Positions 25,151 to 33,621 are shown, counted from the stretch's first letter. The stretch: DNA of 64,000 bases from CBDCFV01 sp965203835 (GCA_965203835.1 OZ241919.1:3286001-3350000); one strand, 5' to 3'. Made by a program: numbers and translations. Notes: a model not told the origin generated them from the sequence alone.

Positions 25151-25357
25151 ATGACTGGGAGCGAATTCATCAGGAGAGCGAGGAGGTACGCCAGAAGGGC
25201 AGAGCGAGACTTCTATCTTGATAGAGGACGGGGTAAGGGTAGTCACTGGACCGTCTATATTGATGACCGCAATACCATCGTACAGCATGGGGAGATTCCA
25301 CCCGCGACCTTGGCATCTATGCTACGGCAACTTAATATCAACCGAAGGGAGTTCTGA
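25151..25357 (+). CDS. hicA: HicA-family toxin
   Basis: A 68-residue protein of the HicA/YcfA family of mRNA interferases. The double-stranded-RNA-binding-like core reads GKGSHWTVYIDDRNTIVQHGEIPPATLASMLRQLN, with the catalytic His in GSHW. It sits three bases before hicB in the usual toxin-first order. Some HicA proteins carry an N-terminal extension of this kind (RRARRYARRAERDFYLDRG). Confidence 0.88.
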   Translation: MTGSEFIRRARRYARRAERDFYLDRGRGKGSHWTVYIDDRNTIVQHGEIPPATLASMLRQLNINRREF

Positions 25358-25360
25358 CCC

Positions 25361-25873
25361 GTGAAGTACGTCTACCCTTGCAACATCATTATCGATGAAG
25401 AAGAGAAAGCAGCGACCGGACGGATAGCTTATGGTGTGACTTTTCCAGACGTGCCGGGAGCTATAACGTGCGGATGGTCTTGGGAGGAAGCGGTGGAAAT
25501 GGCAGAGGATGGGTTGGTTGCGGCGTTGGGAGCCTATTACCGACTGGGAAAGGACTTCCCGGTTCCCAGTCCTGTGGCAAAGGGACAAGTCCCGATATGC
25601 CTGCCCCTTGTCCCCGCTGCTAAGGTTGCGCTTAACCGGGCAATGCAGAAAAAGGGTATCACCACGGTTGCCCTTGCCGATAAGTTGGGTATGGATGAAT
25701 CCGCGGTGGTCAAGCTTTGTGACCCTCGCCACGGCTCCCACATGAGCACCGTAGAACGGGCGCTCAAGGTCGTGGGGCTTCGGTTGGCGGTTGAGGACGT
25801 GCCGGTTGCCAAGGCTCCGCCGCCATCCTATCCTTTAGCTCATGACGCAGAGCGTCTAGTCGCTCCTGATTAA
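25361..25873 (+). CDS. hicB: HicB-family antitoxin with C-terminal HTH
   Basis: A 170-residue antitoxin. Residues 1-65 form the HicB partial RNase-H fold (GVTFPDVPGAITCGWSWEEAVEMAEDGL). The C-terminal half has an XRE-like helix-turn-helix (GITTVALADKLGMDESAVVKLCD) that would bind the operator. A GTG start lies three bases after the hicA stop. A Pro-rich tail (KAPPPSYPL) ends the protein. Together with HicA it forms an apparently complete type II module. Confidence 0.87.
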   Translation: MKYVYPCNIIIDEEEKAATGRIAYGVTFPDVPGAITCGWSWEEAVEMAEDGLVAALGAYYRLGKDFPVPSPVAKGQVPICLPLVPAAKVALNRAMQKKGITTVALADKLGMDESAVVKLCDPRHGSHMSTVERALKVVGLRLAVEDVPVAKAPPPSYPLAHDAERLVAPD

Positions 25874-25924
25874 CATGCGTCGGACACCTGATCTATATCC
25901 AAAAAAAGATAGGAGGCCACTCTT

Positions 25925-26422
25925 ATGCCTGCAGTCACCAGTTTGGGACACTTGGGGATTTACTGCCAGGACCTGGACAAGATGAGGGACTTCTACAGCC
26001 GTTTCATGGGCATGACCATTACCGACGAGGACCTGGACAGGGGGATTTGCTTCCTCAGCGCCGCCCCGGAGGATGAACACCACGAGCTGGCCCTTGCCAA
26101 GTTGCCAGAGAGCGGTAGTCCCACCCAGTACCTGCAACAGGTTTCGTTCATCGTCGACAGCATGGAAGACCTGACGGACTTCTACCACCGGTTGCAGGAA
26201 GAGGAGCTGAAGATCGACAGGACCGTTACCCACGGAATCTCGTGCAGCATCTACTTCTTTGATCCCGAGGACAACCGGGTGGAGTTGTACTACAAGACCG
26301 GGTACAACATCCGCCAGCCCTTGGGAGAGCACATTGACCTGGACAAGCCCGCCGAGGAATTGCTGGCCTTCTCCAAGTCTTTCGAGGAGAAGCTGGGGCC
26401 TCCAGTGGGCCGGGTCAAGTAG
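25925..26422 (+). CDS. VOC-family dioxygenase-like protein
   Basis: A 165-residue vicinal-oxygen-chelate protein. LGHLGIYCQDLDKMRDFYSRFMGM opens module one. Module two holds QQVSFIVDSMEDLTDFYHRLQEEE and SIYFFDPEDNRVELYYKTGYN, with Glu as likely final metal ligand. The SCSIYFFDPEDNRVELYYKT stretch resembles catechol-2,3-dioxygenase-like proteins. AGGAGGCCACTCTT precedes ATG. It is convergent with the DUF1028 operon, separated by a bidirectional-looking terminator. Confidence 0.85.
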   Translation: MPAVTSLGHLGIYCQDLDKMRDFYSRFMGMTITDEDLDRGICFLSAAPEDEHHELALAKLPESGSPTQYLQQVSFIVDSMEDLTDFYHRLQEEELKIDRTVTHGISCSIYFFDPEDNRVELYYKTGYNIRQPLGEHIDLDKPAEELLAFSKSFEEKLGPPVGRVK

Positions 26423-26434
26423 GTAGAAATCAGG

Positions 26435-26473
26435 AGTGTGCAGGGCCGCAGCCTGCACACTGTCCTGTTTCTT
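26435..26473. terminator. Terminator hairpin between convergent genes
   Basis: A perfect 10-bp stem AGTGTGCAGG / CCTGCACACT with a seven-base loop is followed on the plus strand by a T-rich tail (GTCCTGTTTCTTT). Confidence 0.7.
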
Positions 26474-27180
26474 TACGCCGGGAAACTCCGCATTTCAGGG
26501 CCCACGTTCGGATTGGCGGCGCGAAGGTCAAAGTAGTCCGTGCTGGGTTTGTAAATCTCCAGGATGCGCCGCAACTCAACCAGCGGGGTGGGGTGTTCGT
26601 CCACCCTCAGGTCTATCCTGGGGAAAATCTGGTTGTGATAGACCAGCAGCCCCGCCGAATGGTAGTGTGTTGCATCCGCAGCTTCTCCACCGGCCGCCTG
26701 GCCTGCTTCCATGGCCCGCATCAAGCGTTCCTCCAAAGCCTCCGATTCCGACTCCTCGAAGGCGTTGGCCATGGCGTCCACCACCCCTTCGTTCAACAGG
26801 CCGTTGCCCATGGCTACGAAGTTCTTCTTGGTGATGTGCCCGGCCCATGCGTTGTTCAGGTTGCCGGTGCGGGCGGCGGAGTGGCCGTCCCGGTCCACTA
26901 ATCCCAATTGGCGGCGTTCGATATGGGGGTCGCTGGCCTCAAGCTGTTGTATCGCCCCGACTGCCGAATAGCCCGTTTCCATCAAGCGCAAGGCGAAGGG
27001 CCCCAAGCGCGGGTCCGTCGTGGCCTGTGTCGCGGCCGCGCCCACCAGTTCCTTGACGTAGGAACACCGCCCACCTACCGCGATGTCGCTCGTGGTGATG
27101 GCTATACCCAGCATCCCCGTGCGCTGGCACCTTCCTGTGATGGAAAAGGTGTGATACTCGATACCTGGAATCATAGTCAC
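26473..27180 (-). CDS. DUF1028-domain protein
   Basis: A 235-residue Ntn-hydrolase-like DUF1028 protein. It begins with YHTFSITGRCQRTGMLGIAITTSDIAVGG, followed by ATQATTDPRLGPFALRLMETGYSA, then HITKKNFVAMGNGLLNEGVVDAM and the C-terminal RIDLRVDEHPTPLVELRRILEIY. The family's reaction is unknown. The family is frequently found near amidohydrolases, peptidases and RidA. It is the last gene of the minus-strand fdrA-type cluster, separated from the M20 gene by 123 bases containing a palindromic element. Confidence 0.88.
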   Translation of the reverse strand: MTMIPGIEYHTFSITGRCQRTGMLGIAITTSDIAVGGRCSYVKELVGAAATQATTDPRLGPFALRLMETGYSAVGAIQQLEASDPHIERRQLGLVDRDGHSAARTGNLNNAWAGHITKKNFVAMGNGLLNEGVVDAMANAFEESESEALEERLMRAMEAGQAAGGEAADATHYHSAGLLVYHNQIFPRIDLRVDEHPTPLVELRRILEIYKPSTDYFDLRAANPNVGPEMRSFPA

Positions 27181-27233
27181 CGGCTACCTCCTGATGATGC
27201 CGATTTGTTGGGTTGAAAGACCGCTGATGATTC

Positions 27234-27260
27234 TGGATTCCCGCCTGCGCGGGAATGACG
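27234..27260. repeat. Palindromic element copy 5
   Basis: GGATTCCCGCCTGCGCGGGAAT with GACG flank, between the M20 and DUF1028 genes. Confidence 0.85.
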
Positions 27261-27303
27261 GATATTGCCAAATCAGTACTTGAAACTGCAGGAGTACCCA
27301 AGT

Positions 27304-28563
27304 TTACTCCCGCTCCCGGTTGCACACCTCCAGGGCGGTTAGGGCCAGCACCTTGGTGCAATGGACCATTTCGCTGATGATGACGCAACTGTCGTCTTCG
27401 TCGGCGTTGCCGCGTATTACGCCCGGGCCGTACAACAGGCAGGGTATGCCCGACTCCCACAGATGGCAGGTGTCGTTGGCGGTGTAGGTAAAGGGCAGGA
27501 TGGACCCAACCGCCTCGGGAGGCTTGCCCGCGACGACCTCGTAGTTACGGGCCACCGCCTCGACTATGTAGGTGTCCAGCGGCACGTCCAGAGGGTTCAT
27601 AACCAACCGCCGCCGTCCCTTGAAGGAATCGGGAGGCGGCATTTCTATTTCGAAGTCCAATCCCTGCACCTCGTCTTTCAAAGGGTCGAGTGCCCGGTGC
27701 AGGTCGGCCAGTATGCTGTCCGCCGTCTGCCCTGGGACGAAGTGGACATCGACGATGATGGTGCATATGTCCGGGACGTAGGGCGGCTCCACCAGGACGT
27801 AGTCGGCGCCGAGGCCGCCGATGATGCCGCCGACGTTCAGGCGAGGCAAAGATTCCATGTCCTGCCGCGGCTGGTAGGTGAACTCTACCTGTTGCAGACG
27901 GTCTATAACCTTGTTCATCATGTAGATGGCGTTGACCGTGCTTTCTACCTGGCGGATGTGGCCGGTAATGCCGTAGGTGTGAATCGCCATGTGGGCGACG
28001 CCGCAGTGGACCGTAACCAGGTTGTGGGCGCCGAAGGGTTCGGCCACCACCGCCATGTCGGTCCGCATACCGCTTTCCATCAGGAAATGCGTGCCCTCGC
28101 CGCCCTGGGTCTCCCCGACCACGCAGGCCACCACCAAGTCCCCTTTCATCTCTGCCTGCGAAAGACGCACCGCCTCCGCGGCCATGATGATGCTGGCCAA
28201 GCCGCCCTTCATGTTCTGTATCCCGTGGCCGTAAAGACGGTCCCCCTCCACGGTGGGCGTCCAGGGATCGCGCGTCCAGCGCCGGGTCAGGGAGTTGATG
28301 TCGGTGTGGCCGTTCAGCATCAGGCTGCAACCGCCCCCACTGCCCGGCAGCGTGGCGATGGTCTGAAACCTTCCCGGTTCCACTTCCTGAAGGTCAACTT
28401 GATAGCCGCGTTCCTTGAAGAATCGGTCCAGGAACTTTGCAACTTCAGTCTCGTCGGGCTTGAAGCTGGGGATTTTGATCAGGTCGCTTGCCAGTTCTAC
28501 TATGGCGGCCTCATCAACCTGGCTGAGGACTTTGTCGATGATGGTCTGGTCCATTGTCTGCAC
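27304..28563 (-). CDS. M20-family peptidase/amidase homologue with altered metal site
   Basis: A 419-residue protein of the ArgE/DapE/CPG2 (M20) fold. The first metal motif is MLNGHTDIN (His86, Asp88). The bridging Asp of the family's GxGxxDMKGG is Asn117 here (GHGIQNMKGG). In GETQGG, Glu151 takes the catalytic position, but the next residue, usually a Glu ligand, is Thr152. VAEPFG keeps a Glu. The late AH ligand motif is not visible (GPGVIRGNADEDDS). It may therefore bind metal differently or be non-hydrolytic. It lies 27 bases after the ridA-like gene in the same operon. Confidence 0.85.
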   Translation of the reverse strand: MQTMDQTIIDKVLSQVDEAAIVELASDLIKIPSFKPDETEVAKFLDRFFKERGYQVDLQEVEPGRFQTIATLPGSGGGCSLMLNGHTDINSLTRRWTRDPWTPTVEGDRLYGHGIQNMKGGLASIIMAAEAVRLSQAEMKGDLVVACVVGETQGGEGTHFLMESGMRTDMAVVAEPFGAHNLVTVHCGVAHMAIHTYGITGHIRQVESTVNAIYMMNKVIDRLQQVEFTYQPRQDMESLPRLNVGGIIGGLGADYVLVEPPYVPDICTIIVDVHFVPGQTADSILADLHRALDPLKDEVQGLDFEIEMPPPDSFKGRRRLVMNPLDVPLDTYIVEAVARNYEVVAGKPPEAVGSILPFTYTANDTCHLWESGIPCLLYGPGVIRGNADEDDSCVIISEMVHCTKVLALTALEVCNRERE

Positions 28564-28590
28564 CTGTTTTTCGGATTGGGGATGTGATGG

Positions 28591-28977
28591 TTAGTCTGGC
28601 AAGACTGCAATTGCCTCTATTTCGATCTTCAGGTGGGGTTCCACCAGCCCGGCTACTTGGACCCTGGTGCTGGCCGGCAGGTTTTCCCCGAAGTACTTTA
28701 CCCTGACGTCATGAGTGGCGGCCCCTGCTTCGCGGGAAATCTCTGTCACGAAGCTGGTGATCTTGACGACGTTTTCCAACGAGCCGCCCTCTGCTTCCAG
28801 GATGTGCTGGATCCTTTTCAGGATCACGTCGGTCTGTTCCGCCATGTTCCCGAACTCCGCTTCGGTGCCTCTAGCGGTGGCCCCGGCAAGGAACAGCAGG
28901 TTCCCCGCGCGTACCGATTGGAAGTGGGGCGCGCCGGTTGGGGGAAGTTCCGGGTAATTCTTCCTGACTATATCCAT
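28591..28977 (-). CDS. RidA/YjgF-family protein
   Basis: A 128-residue RidA-like protein, MDIVRKNYPELPPTGAPHFQSV, with FLAGATARGTEAEFGNMAEQTDVILKRIQHILEAEG, and ENLPASTRVQVAGLVEPHLKIEIEAIAVLPD; the Arg in STRVQVAGL is the family's substrate-binding Arg. RidA proteins hydrolyse reactive imines and enamines. I use the ATG at 28977 with GGAGGCACA before it; a longer frame is unsupported. It follows the DUF1116 gene by 25 bases. Confidence 0.9.
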   Translation of the reverse strand: MDIVRKNYPELPPTGAPHFQSVRAGNLLFLAGATARGTEAEFGNMAEQTDVILKRIQHILEAEGGSLENVVKITSFVTEISREAGAATHDVRVKYFGENLPASTRVQVAGLVEPHLKIEIEAIAVLPD

Positions 28978-29002
28978 TGTGCCTCCTGGTCCGGCGGCTA
29001 AT

Positions 29003-30259
29003 TTACGCCGCCTCAAGTTGGTCTACCAACGTCTCCAGAGCTTGGTTGAAACACTCCATGGGCGCCCGGACTATGCCCGCCCCTACCTGCCCGACGCCGG
29101 CTTCCTTGTGGGCTATGCCGGTGTTGATGGCGGGGGCGATGCCCGTCTCCACAACTTTGCGAAGGTCTATGCCGCAGGGTACGCCCTGGTAGTCCAAATT
29201 TGGAATGAGCAGGTGGGTGTGTTGCCCCACGGTAATCTCACCCATTTCCTGCGTATAATTCAAAGCGTCCCGGAATCTGCCCGCGCCGACGAATCCCACG
29301 ACGGCGGGGGAGCCTGCCATGGCGAAGGCGCCCAAGCCCAGCGTCTCCAGGATGGCGCTGTCGCCCATATCCGGATTGGCGTGTTCGGGGCCGAAACCGG
29401 GGAAGTACAGGCCGTCGGGCATCAGGGCCGGGGCGGTGAACCAACGGTCTCCCAATGCGGCTACTCGTATGCCGAAGTCCGTTCCGTTGCGGCTCATTGC
29501 ATAGACCATGGTGGACCCTTCCACGGCCCTGGCGGCGTCCATCGTCGCCTTCCCGGCGGCCATCGCCAGGTTCAGAAAGAACTGGTCGTTGCTCACCAGG
29601 AACCTGGCTATTTCCTCCAATGATTTGCCCCCGGCGGCGGAGCCGCCAACGAGGCTGGGCGCGATAGCCCGGAAGAACAGCGACGTGGCGGCGACGTTCC
29701 GCTGGTGCATCTCGTCGCCCATTGCCAAGGCTTGGGCCATGAGTGGGCGCAACTCAATGGGACCGCCCCGGTTGACCGCTTCTTTGAGCGCAGGTCCCAG
29801 CGTGGCTTGAATCCAGTGAAGACGGTCTATCACCGAATCATCGTTGGCGCCGAAACGCAGCACCCGCCCCAAACCTTCGTTGATGGTGCAGTAGGCCCTG
29901 TTGCCGCCGGACCGGTTTTCCACCACGAACACTGGCATCGACGGGGTTATGATGCCGGTCATGGGACCCACCGCGTCAAAGTGGTGCGCCGGATGGAAGG
30001 CGATCTGACCTCCGGCAGCCAGGGTTTCCGCCTCGGCCTCGCCCGAAGCCCATCCTTCGTACCTGATGGCCCCAGTGATCGCTCCTTTCATCGGGTTGGC
30101 CATGGCGTCCCACTGGATGGGCGGCCCGGCGTGAAGGAGCATACCCTCCGTTAGCCGGGGCATGGCTTCGCGGGCCGGAACAACGTCCACCAGCACCGGC
30201 TCGGCGCTCTGGACTTTCTCGAGAGCGGCTTGGTTGGCTTCGTCGATGCGGTTCAGCAA
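29003..30259 (-). CDS. DUF1116 protein (YlbE/AllG-like)
   Basis: A 418-residue DUF1116 protein related to E. coli YlbE. Landmarks are LLHAGPPIQWDAMANPMKGAI, GPMTGIITPSMPVFVVENRSGGNRAYCTINEGLGRVLRFG and AMGDEMHQRNVAATSLFFRAI. In E. coli the homologues FdrA, YlbE and YlbF have been reported as the three parts of oxamate carbamoyltransferase (AllFGH). TTG start overlaps the fdrA-domain mini-ORF by seven bases, indicating coupling. Confidence 0.88.
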   Translation of the reverse strand: MLNRIDEANQAALEKVQSAEPVLVDVVPAREAMPRLTEGMLLHAGPPIQWDAMANPMKGAITGAIRYEGWASGEAEAETLAAGGQIAFHPAHHFDAVGPMTGIITPSMPVFVVENRSGGNRAYCTINEGLGRVLRFGANDDSVIDRLHWIQATLGPALKEAVNRGGPIELRPLMAQALAMGDEMHQRNVAATSLFFRAIAPSLVGGSAAGGKSLEEIARFLVSNDQFFLNLAMAAGKATMDAARAVEGSTMVYAMSRNGTDFGIRVAALGDRWFTAPALMPDGLYFPGFGPEHANPDMGDSAILETLGLGAFAMAGSPAVVGFVGAGRFRDALNYTQEMGEITVGQHTHLLIPNLDYQGVPCGIDLRKVVETGIAPAINTGIAHKEAGVGQVGAGIVRAPMECFNQALETLVDQLEAA

Positions 30260-30444
30260 CGGTGTTCGCTCCTTGTTTCCAAGCGGCTCAACAGTCCGGC
30301 CAATCGCTGGTCGCCTCCGGCAGGAGGTCTCCAGTCAACCTGGACTACCTGGAACCCCAACTCCGATAATGTCTCGGCAAAGTCCTCAAGCCCCACGTTG
30401 ATGATGTGCGGTTCCCGGCCCAACAGGTCTTTTCGCGGTTCTAT
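30253..30444 (-). CDS. fdrA C-terminal-domain mini-ORF with no standard start
   Basis: A 63-residue frame begins one codon after the FdrA stop, in the same frame. It reads IEPRKDLLGREPHIINVGLE, then HVDWRPP-like VVQVDWRPPAGGDQRLAGLL, and ends before the DUF1116 start. This INVGL...VDWRPPAGG pattern is the conserved C-terminal domain of FdrA proteins, sometimes encoded separately. GGAGG lies eight bases before an ATA codon where a start is expected. Options: ATA start, an internal TTG start, UAG readthrough from FdrA, or a sequencing change of ATG to ATA. An ATG-based caller cannot see it. Confidence 0.65.
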   Translation of the reverse strand: MEPRKDLLGREPHIINVGLEDFAETLSELGFQVVQVDWRPPAGGDQRLAGLLSRLETRSEHRC

Positions 30445-30447
30445 GGT

Positions 30448-32034
30448 CTACTCCTCCCTTATCAACAGTCCATTCGGAGGGTCGAGGTTCAGTGGGTTCG
30501 TGCTGATGACCGAGGCGTTGCGCGCCGCGAGGGCGTTGGTCCGCGTCACCAGGGCGCCCGCCTCGGTGAACGCTTGGTGTTGTTTCTCCAGTCCCTGCGG
30601 GTCGTCGGGCGCCCCGCACAGGGAAATAACGAACGCCAGTTCCCGGCCCGACGAACGGGCTATGTACCGAGCATCTTCCATCGCGGGGACCAAGTCCTCC
30701 GCCGGGTCGGGGTGTGCGCCGTAACCCAGGATTACGTCCAGCAGCAGAACACCGACTTCAGGACGGGATGCCTCCTCCACTATGCGCTCGCACCGTGTGC
30801 GAAAGTCAATCATGGGGTGCGGGCGCCCTACGGTATACCGGTCGTCCCCCAAGTCAGTCAGTATAGCCTCTACGGCCTTGTCACGACTCCTGGCATCCTT
30901 CAATTCGTCCAAGTCCTCTTCCAAGCAGACCTGCCGGCCCAACATCTTCAGCATGTTCATGGCTTCATAACATAGGGTGCCGCCGGAATAAAGACCCCGG
31001 ATGCTCCGCCCCGTGTCCGGCAGGCTCGCGGAAACAGACTTCATCCATTCCGCGTCCTCCCGGCTGACGCCGAGCCAGGGAGGGTCCGATTTTCCCAGCA
31101 GGGTCAGCGTTCTCAGCGCGGCATCTTCCAACGTGCTTTCCGTGTAAATATGGCCCTTGGCAATGACGTTGTGGGGTTCACCCAGGAAAGCAATAACGCA
31201 CGGCTTGGTGGACTTTGCAACGGCTGCCACCACCCGCTCCCTGGCGGTTGGAGCAGGAGGCTTGGAGATGAGGACGATTATCTCGGTGTCTGGGTCTCGC
31301 TCCAAGGCAAGGAACCCCTCCAGCATCATTATTCCGTTTACCTGTTCAGAGAGGTCCCTGCCGCCGACGCCAAGCCCGTGAGAGATACCTTCGCCCGCTT
31401 GGGCAAGGAGGCACATCACCTGTTGCAGGCCGCTGCCCGACGCGGAGACCAGTCCCACCCGGCCCTTGGGCACCGCGTTGGCGAAGCCCAAGGGCGCGCC
31501 GTTGATCACGGCGGTGCCGCAGTCCGGCCCCATCATGAAAAGGCCCAGGCCCTTGGCGTGATGCTTGAGGCTGACCTCCTCCTCGATTGGCACGTTGTCG
31601 CTGAACATCAGCACGTGTAGGCCCAAATCGAGGGCTTTCCTCGCTTCGCGTGCCGCGTACTCTCCCGGCACCGAGATGACGGCCAGGTTTGCCTGCGGCA
31701 AGGCCCTAGTAGCTCCCTCCAAAGACCTGGGACGGTAGCCTTGGCCGGCGCTCAAGCCTTGTTCTCGCGCCTCAAGCCGTTCCCGGAACCATTGCAGCGC
31801 CTGTGGTTCTGACTCCGCTGAGGCCAGTTCGAACGCCACTATCAGGTCGTTGGGGCCGGCTGTGCGCCCCGCATCGTCCAGCATGCCCGCTTGACGCAAC
31901 AGCTCCTTGTTGTTGTCGGTGCCCATTATGGCGGTGGCTTGGGAGACGCCCTCAATGGACTCCATTTCGCGTGACAAGCGCATCAACGCGACCGAGTCGC
32001 GGTAGATGTTCTTGAGGACGTGGTTCTTGAGCAT
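30448..32034 (-). CDS. fdrA: FdrA-like acyl-CoA synthetase-family protein (AllF-like)
   Basis: A 528-residue protein of the succinyl-CoA-synthetase-related FdrA family. It starts MLKNHVLKNIYRDSVALMRL; has the nucleotide-fold segment LGLFMMGPDCGTAVINGAPLGFA and ASGSGLQQVMCLLAQAGEGISHGLGVGGRDLS, where a His aligns with the phosphorylated His of succinyl-CoA synthetase. In E. coli, FdrA is part of the oxamate carbamoyltransferase. The ATG at 32034 overlaps the DUF2877 stop (TGATG). The usual C-terminal domain is split off after a TAG. Confidence 0.88.
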   Translation of the reverse strand: MLKNHVLKNIYRDSVALMRLSREMESIEGVSQATAIMGTDNNKELLRQAGMLDDAGRTAGPNDLIVAFELASAESEPQALQWFRERLEAREQGLSAGQGYRPRSLEGATRALPQANLAVISVPGEYAAREARKALDLGLHVLMFSDNVPIEEEVSLKHHAKGLGLFMMGPDCGTAVINGAPLGFANAVPKGRVGLVSASGSGLQQVMCLLAQAGEGISHGLGVGGRDLSEQVNGIMMLEGFLALERDPDTEIIVLISKPPAPTARERVVAAVAKSTKPCVIAFLGEPHNVIAKGHIYTESTLEDAALRTLTLLGKSDPPWLGVSREDAEWMKSVSASLPDTGRSIRGLYSGGTLCYEAMNMLKMLGRQVCLEEDLDELKDARSRDKAVEAILTDLGDDRYTVGRPHPMIDFRTRCERIVEEASRPEVGVLLLDVILGYGAHPDPAEDLVPAMEDARYIARSSGRELAFVISLCGAPDDPQGLEKQHQAFTEAGALVTRTNALAARNASVISTNPLNLDPPNGLLIREE

Positions 32035-33098
32035 CAGACCCCTGCTCCGACCCTTGGGACGTTCCCTGCCTCGGGTACAGTGGACTTCGCCAACCGCAGT
32101 GCAATGGCAACCCCGAGCAGTATCCCGGTGAGGGCGTCCCACCCCGACGTATGGCCCCAGCGCACTAAATCAGCGACGGCAGCTTCCAACTCTGCTGTTG
32201 GTGTGAACTCGTGCAGGGATTGCACTATCCGGTGCTGGGCGGCGCTGCCGATACCCAGCGCCGCCTGTTCCAGCAGGGCGGCGCTAATCCTGTTGGTGCA
32301 GGTGGCATGACGGACGGTGCTTCGGGAAAGTGCGTCGACGACGGGGACACAACTTGATTGGGATAGTCCAGCAGACGTTGCTTCATTGCAGGCAACGGGT
32401 CCCAAGGCCGTCCGCAGGGAAACCATCAGACCCACCAACATATCGTCGCCCGAGGGCGTCAACCCCGGGCCAAGGCCGATCAGTCCACGCACGGCTTGGT
32501 CGATTGCACCGTCATCATATTGGGATATGCCCTCCGCCAGCAGGGCCACTTTGGGCATGGCAAAGCGGGATACAATACCCACGTCAGCAGCGCCAGGTAC
32601 ATTTCCATTAACCAGTTGACGCAAGTAACCCACTAGAGGCGCCAGCCCTTCCGCCGGAGCATTGGCTGTCACGGAATCGATCAAGGCCCACAAGCGGCGC
32701 GCTACTTCCTCGTTCGATGCTCGCGGCCCCAACGGCGCGGGACGCCAAAGAGCGGTTGCGGATGTCCGTAAAATCAGGCGGTCGCCCAGCAGGAAGTCCA
32801 CACCGTCGGCGAACAACTCTATACCGGTCTTTACCCCCATCTCGGCCAGCGTAAGCCTTTCCGGCAACACCACGCCGATGGTCAAGGGGCCTTCGCCCGA
32901 TTTGTGGCCCGCGATGGCAAAAAGCCGTCCACCAGGCGTTTCCAGCCAGCAGGACTGGCTGAAGGAGGCGATCACAGTCCCTGCAAGGCCGCGTCGAGTC
33001 AGCAGTTCAGAGGCCGACTCGCCTATGAAGGCTATAGGGCAATCGAACACCTGCTTATGCAAGTCGTTGCTTGTAGATTTTAGGCGGGAAGTCAGCAT
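32034..33098 (-). CDS. DUF2877 protein (YlbF/AllH-like)
   Basis: A 354-residue DUF2877 protein. The family signature GLGPGLTPSGDDMLVGLMVSL is present around residue 220, with AALLEQAALG and GHTSGWDALTGILLGVAIALR near the end. It is the YlbF-type component of the FdrA module. I place the start at the ATG 33098; an in-frame ATG at 33152 would extend it by 18 residues but lies upstream of the predicted -10 box. It is the first gene of the operon. Confidence 0.86.
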   Translation of the reverse strand: MLTSRLKSTSNDLHKQVFDCPIAFIGESASELLTRRGLAGTVIASFSQSCWLETPGGRLFAIAGHKSGEGPLTIGVVLPERLTLAEMGVKTGIELFADGVDFLLGDRLILRTSATALWRPAPLGPRASNEEVARRLWALIDSVTANAPAEGLAPLVGYLRQLVNGNVPGAADVGIVSRFAMPKVALLAEGISQYDDGAIDQAVRGLIGLGPGLTPSGDDMLVGLMVSLRTALGPVACNEATSAGLSQSSCVPVVDALSRSTVRHATCTNRISAALLEQAALGIGSAAQHRIVQSLHEFTPTAELEAAVADLVRWGHTSGWDALTGILLGVAIALRLAKSTVPEAGNVPRVGAGV

Positions 33099-33112
33099 GA
33101 TTTGGCCGCCCC

Positions 33113-33142
33113 ATAATAGCCTGTGCATTTGCTTGCACGCAA
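33113..33142 (-). promoter_or_regulatory. Promoter candidate for the fdrA-type operon
   Basis: On the minus strand, TTGCGT (33142-33137), an 18-base spacer and TATTAT (33118-33113) lie 15 bases before the chosen DUF2877 start. Confidence 0.45.
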
Positions 33143-33177
33143 ACGAAGTCAACCCACTTCAATTAGAGCGTGGAATA

Positions 33178-33621
33178 CTACAGACGTTCTTTCCAGGAAG
33201 CCTTGATAGCTAGTCGTTGGGCGTACTGGTCCTGCTCACCTGAGTCGGCAACCGCAGTTTCCGGGAGAATGATGTTTGCATGATATGGATTGGAGCCGTC
33301 GACCAGAGGCGCAGCCTCTACGTCACAACCGGTATTTCTCACATCGATAGCGGGTATCACCGCCCATCCATAAAACGTCCTGTTGGGTCCTCTAGCCCTG
33401 GCTATAGCTTCACCGTTCTTCACCGCTTCGTCTATCGGGGCCACTGACAGTCGGTCCACCGATATTTCCCTGTGGCCGTCTCGTTCCCGGAACACCGAGA
33501 CGGGAACACCGTGTTGGCGCGATAATCTGGCTTGCTGGCTTGAAAATACTCCGCGCCCTAACTCCTCTGTGTCTTTAATCGTGCTAGATACCGCGTCGGC
33601 CTCGTTAGCCGTGTCGGTCAT
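33178..33621 (-). CDS. Unknown protein of a two-gene module, second gene
   Basis: A 147-residue protein. It has RGVFSSQQARLSRQHGVPVSVF, ISVDRLSVAPIDEAVKNGEAIA, an aromatic FYGWAVIPAIDVRNTG and PYHANIILPETAV. I recall similar uncharacterised proteins with GRGVFS..., SVDRL and YHAxIxLP motifs but know no function. Its ATGA overlaps the stop of the preceding gene, so the two are translated together. The compact layout resembles toxin-antitoxin or small effector-immunity pairs, which is inference only. Confidence 0.75.
   Translation of the reverse strand: MTDTANEADAVSSTIKDTEELGRGVFSSQQARLSRQHGVPVSVFRERDGHREISVDRLSVAPIDEAVKNGEAIARARGPNRTFYGWAVIPAIDVRNTGCDVEAAPLVDGSNPYHANIILPETAVADSGEQDQYAQRLAIKASWKERL

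Noticed and set aside
27361..28587. 408-codon plus-strand frame opposite the M20 gene
   Set aside because: His/Val/Asp-rich antisense translation typical of high-G+C shadows; M20 motifs are on the other strand.
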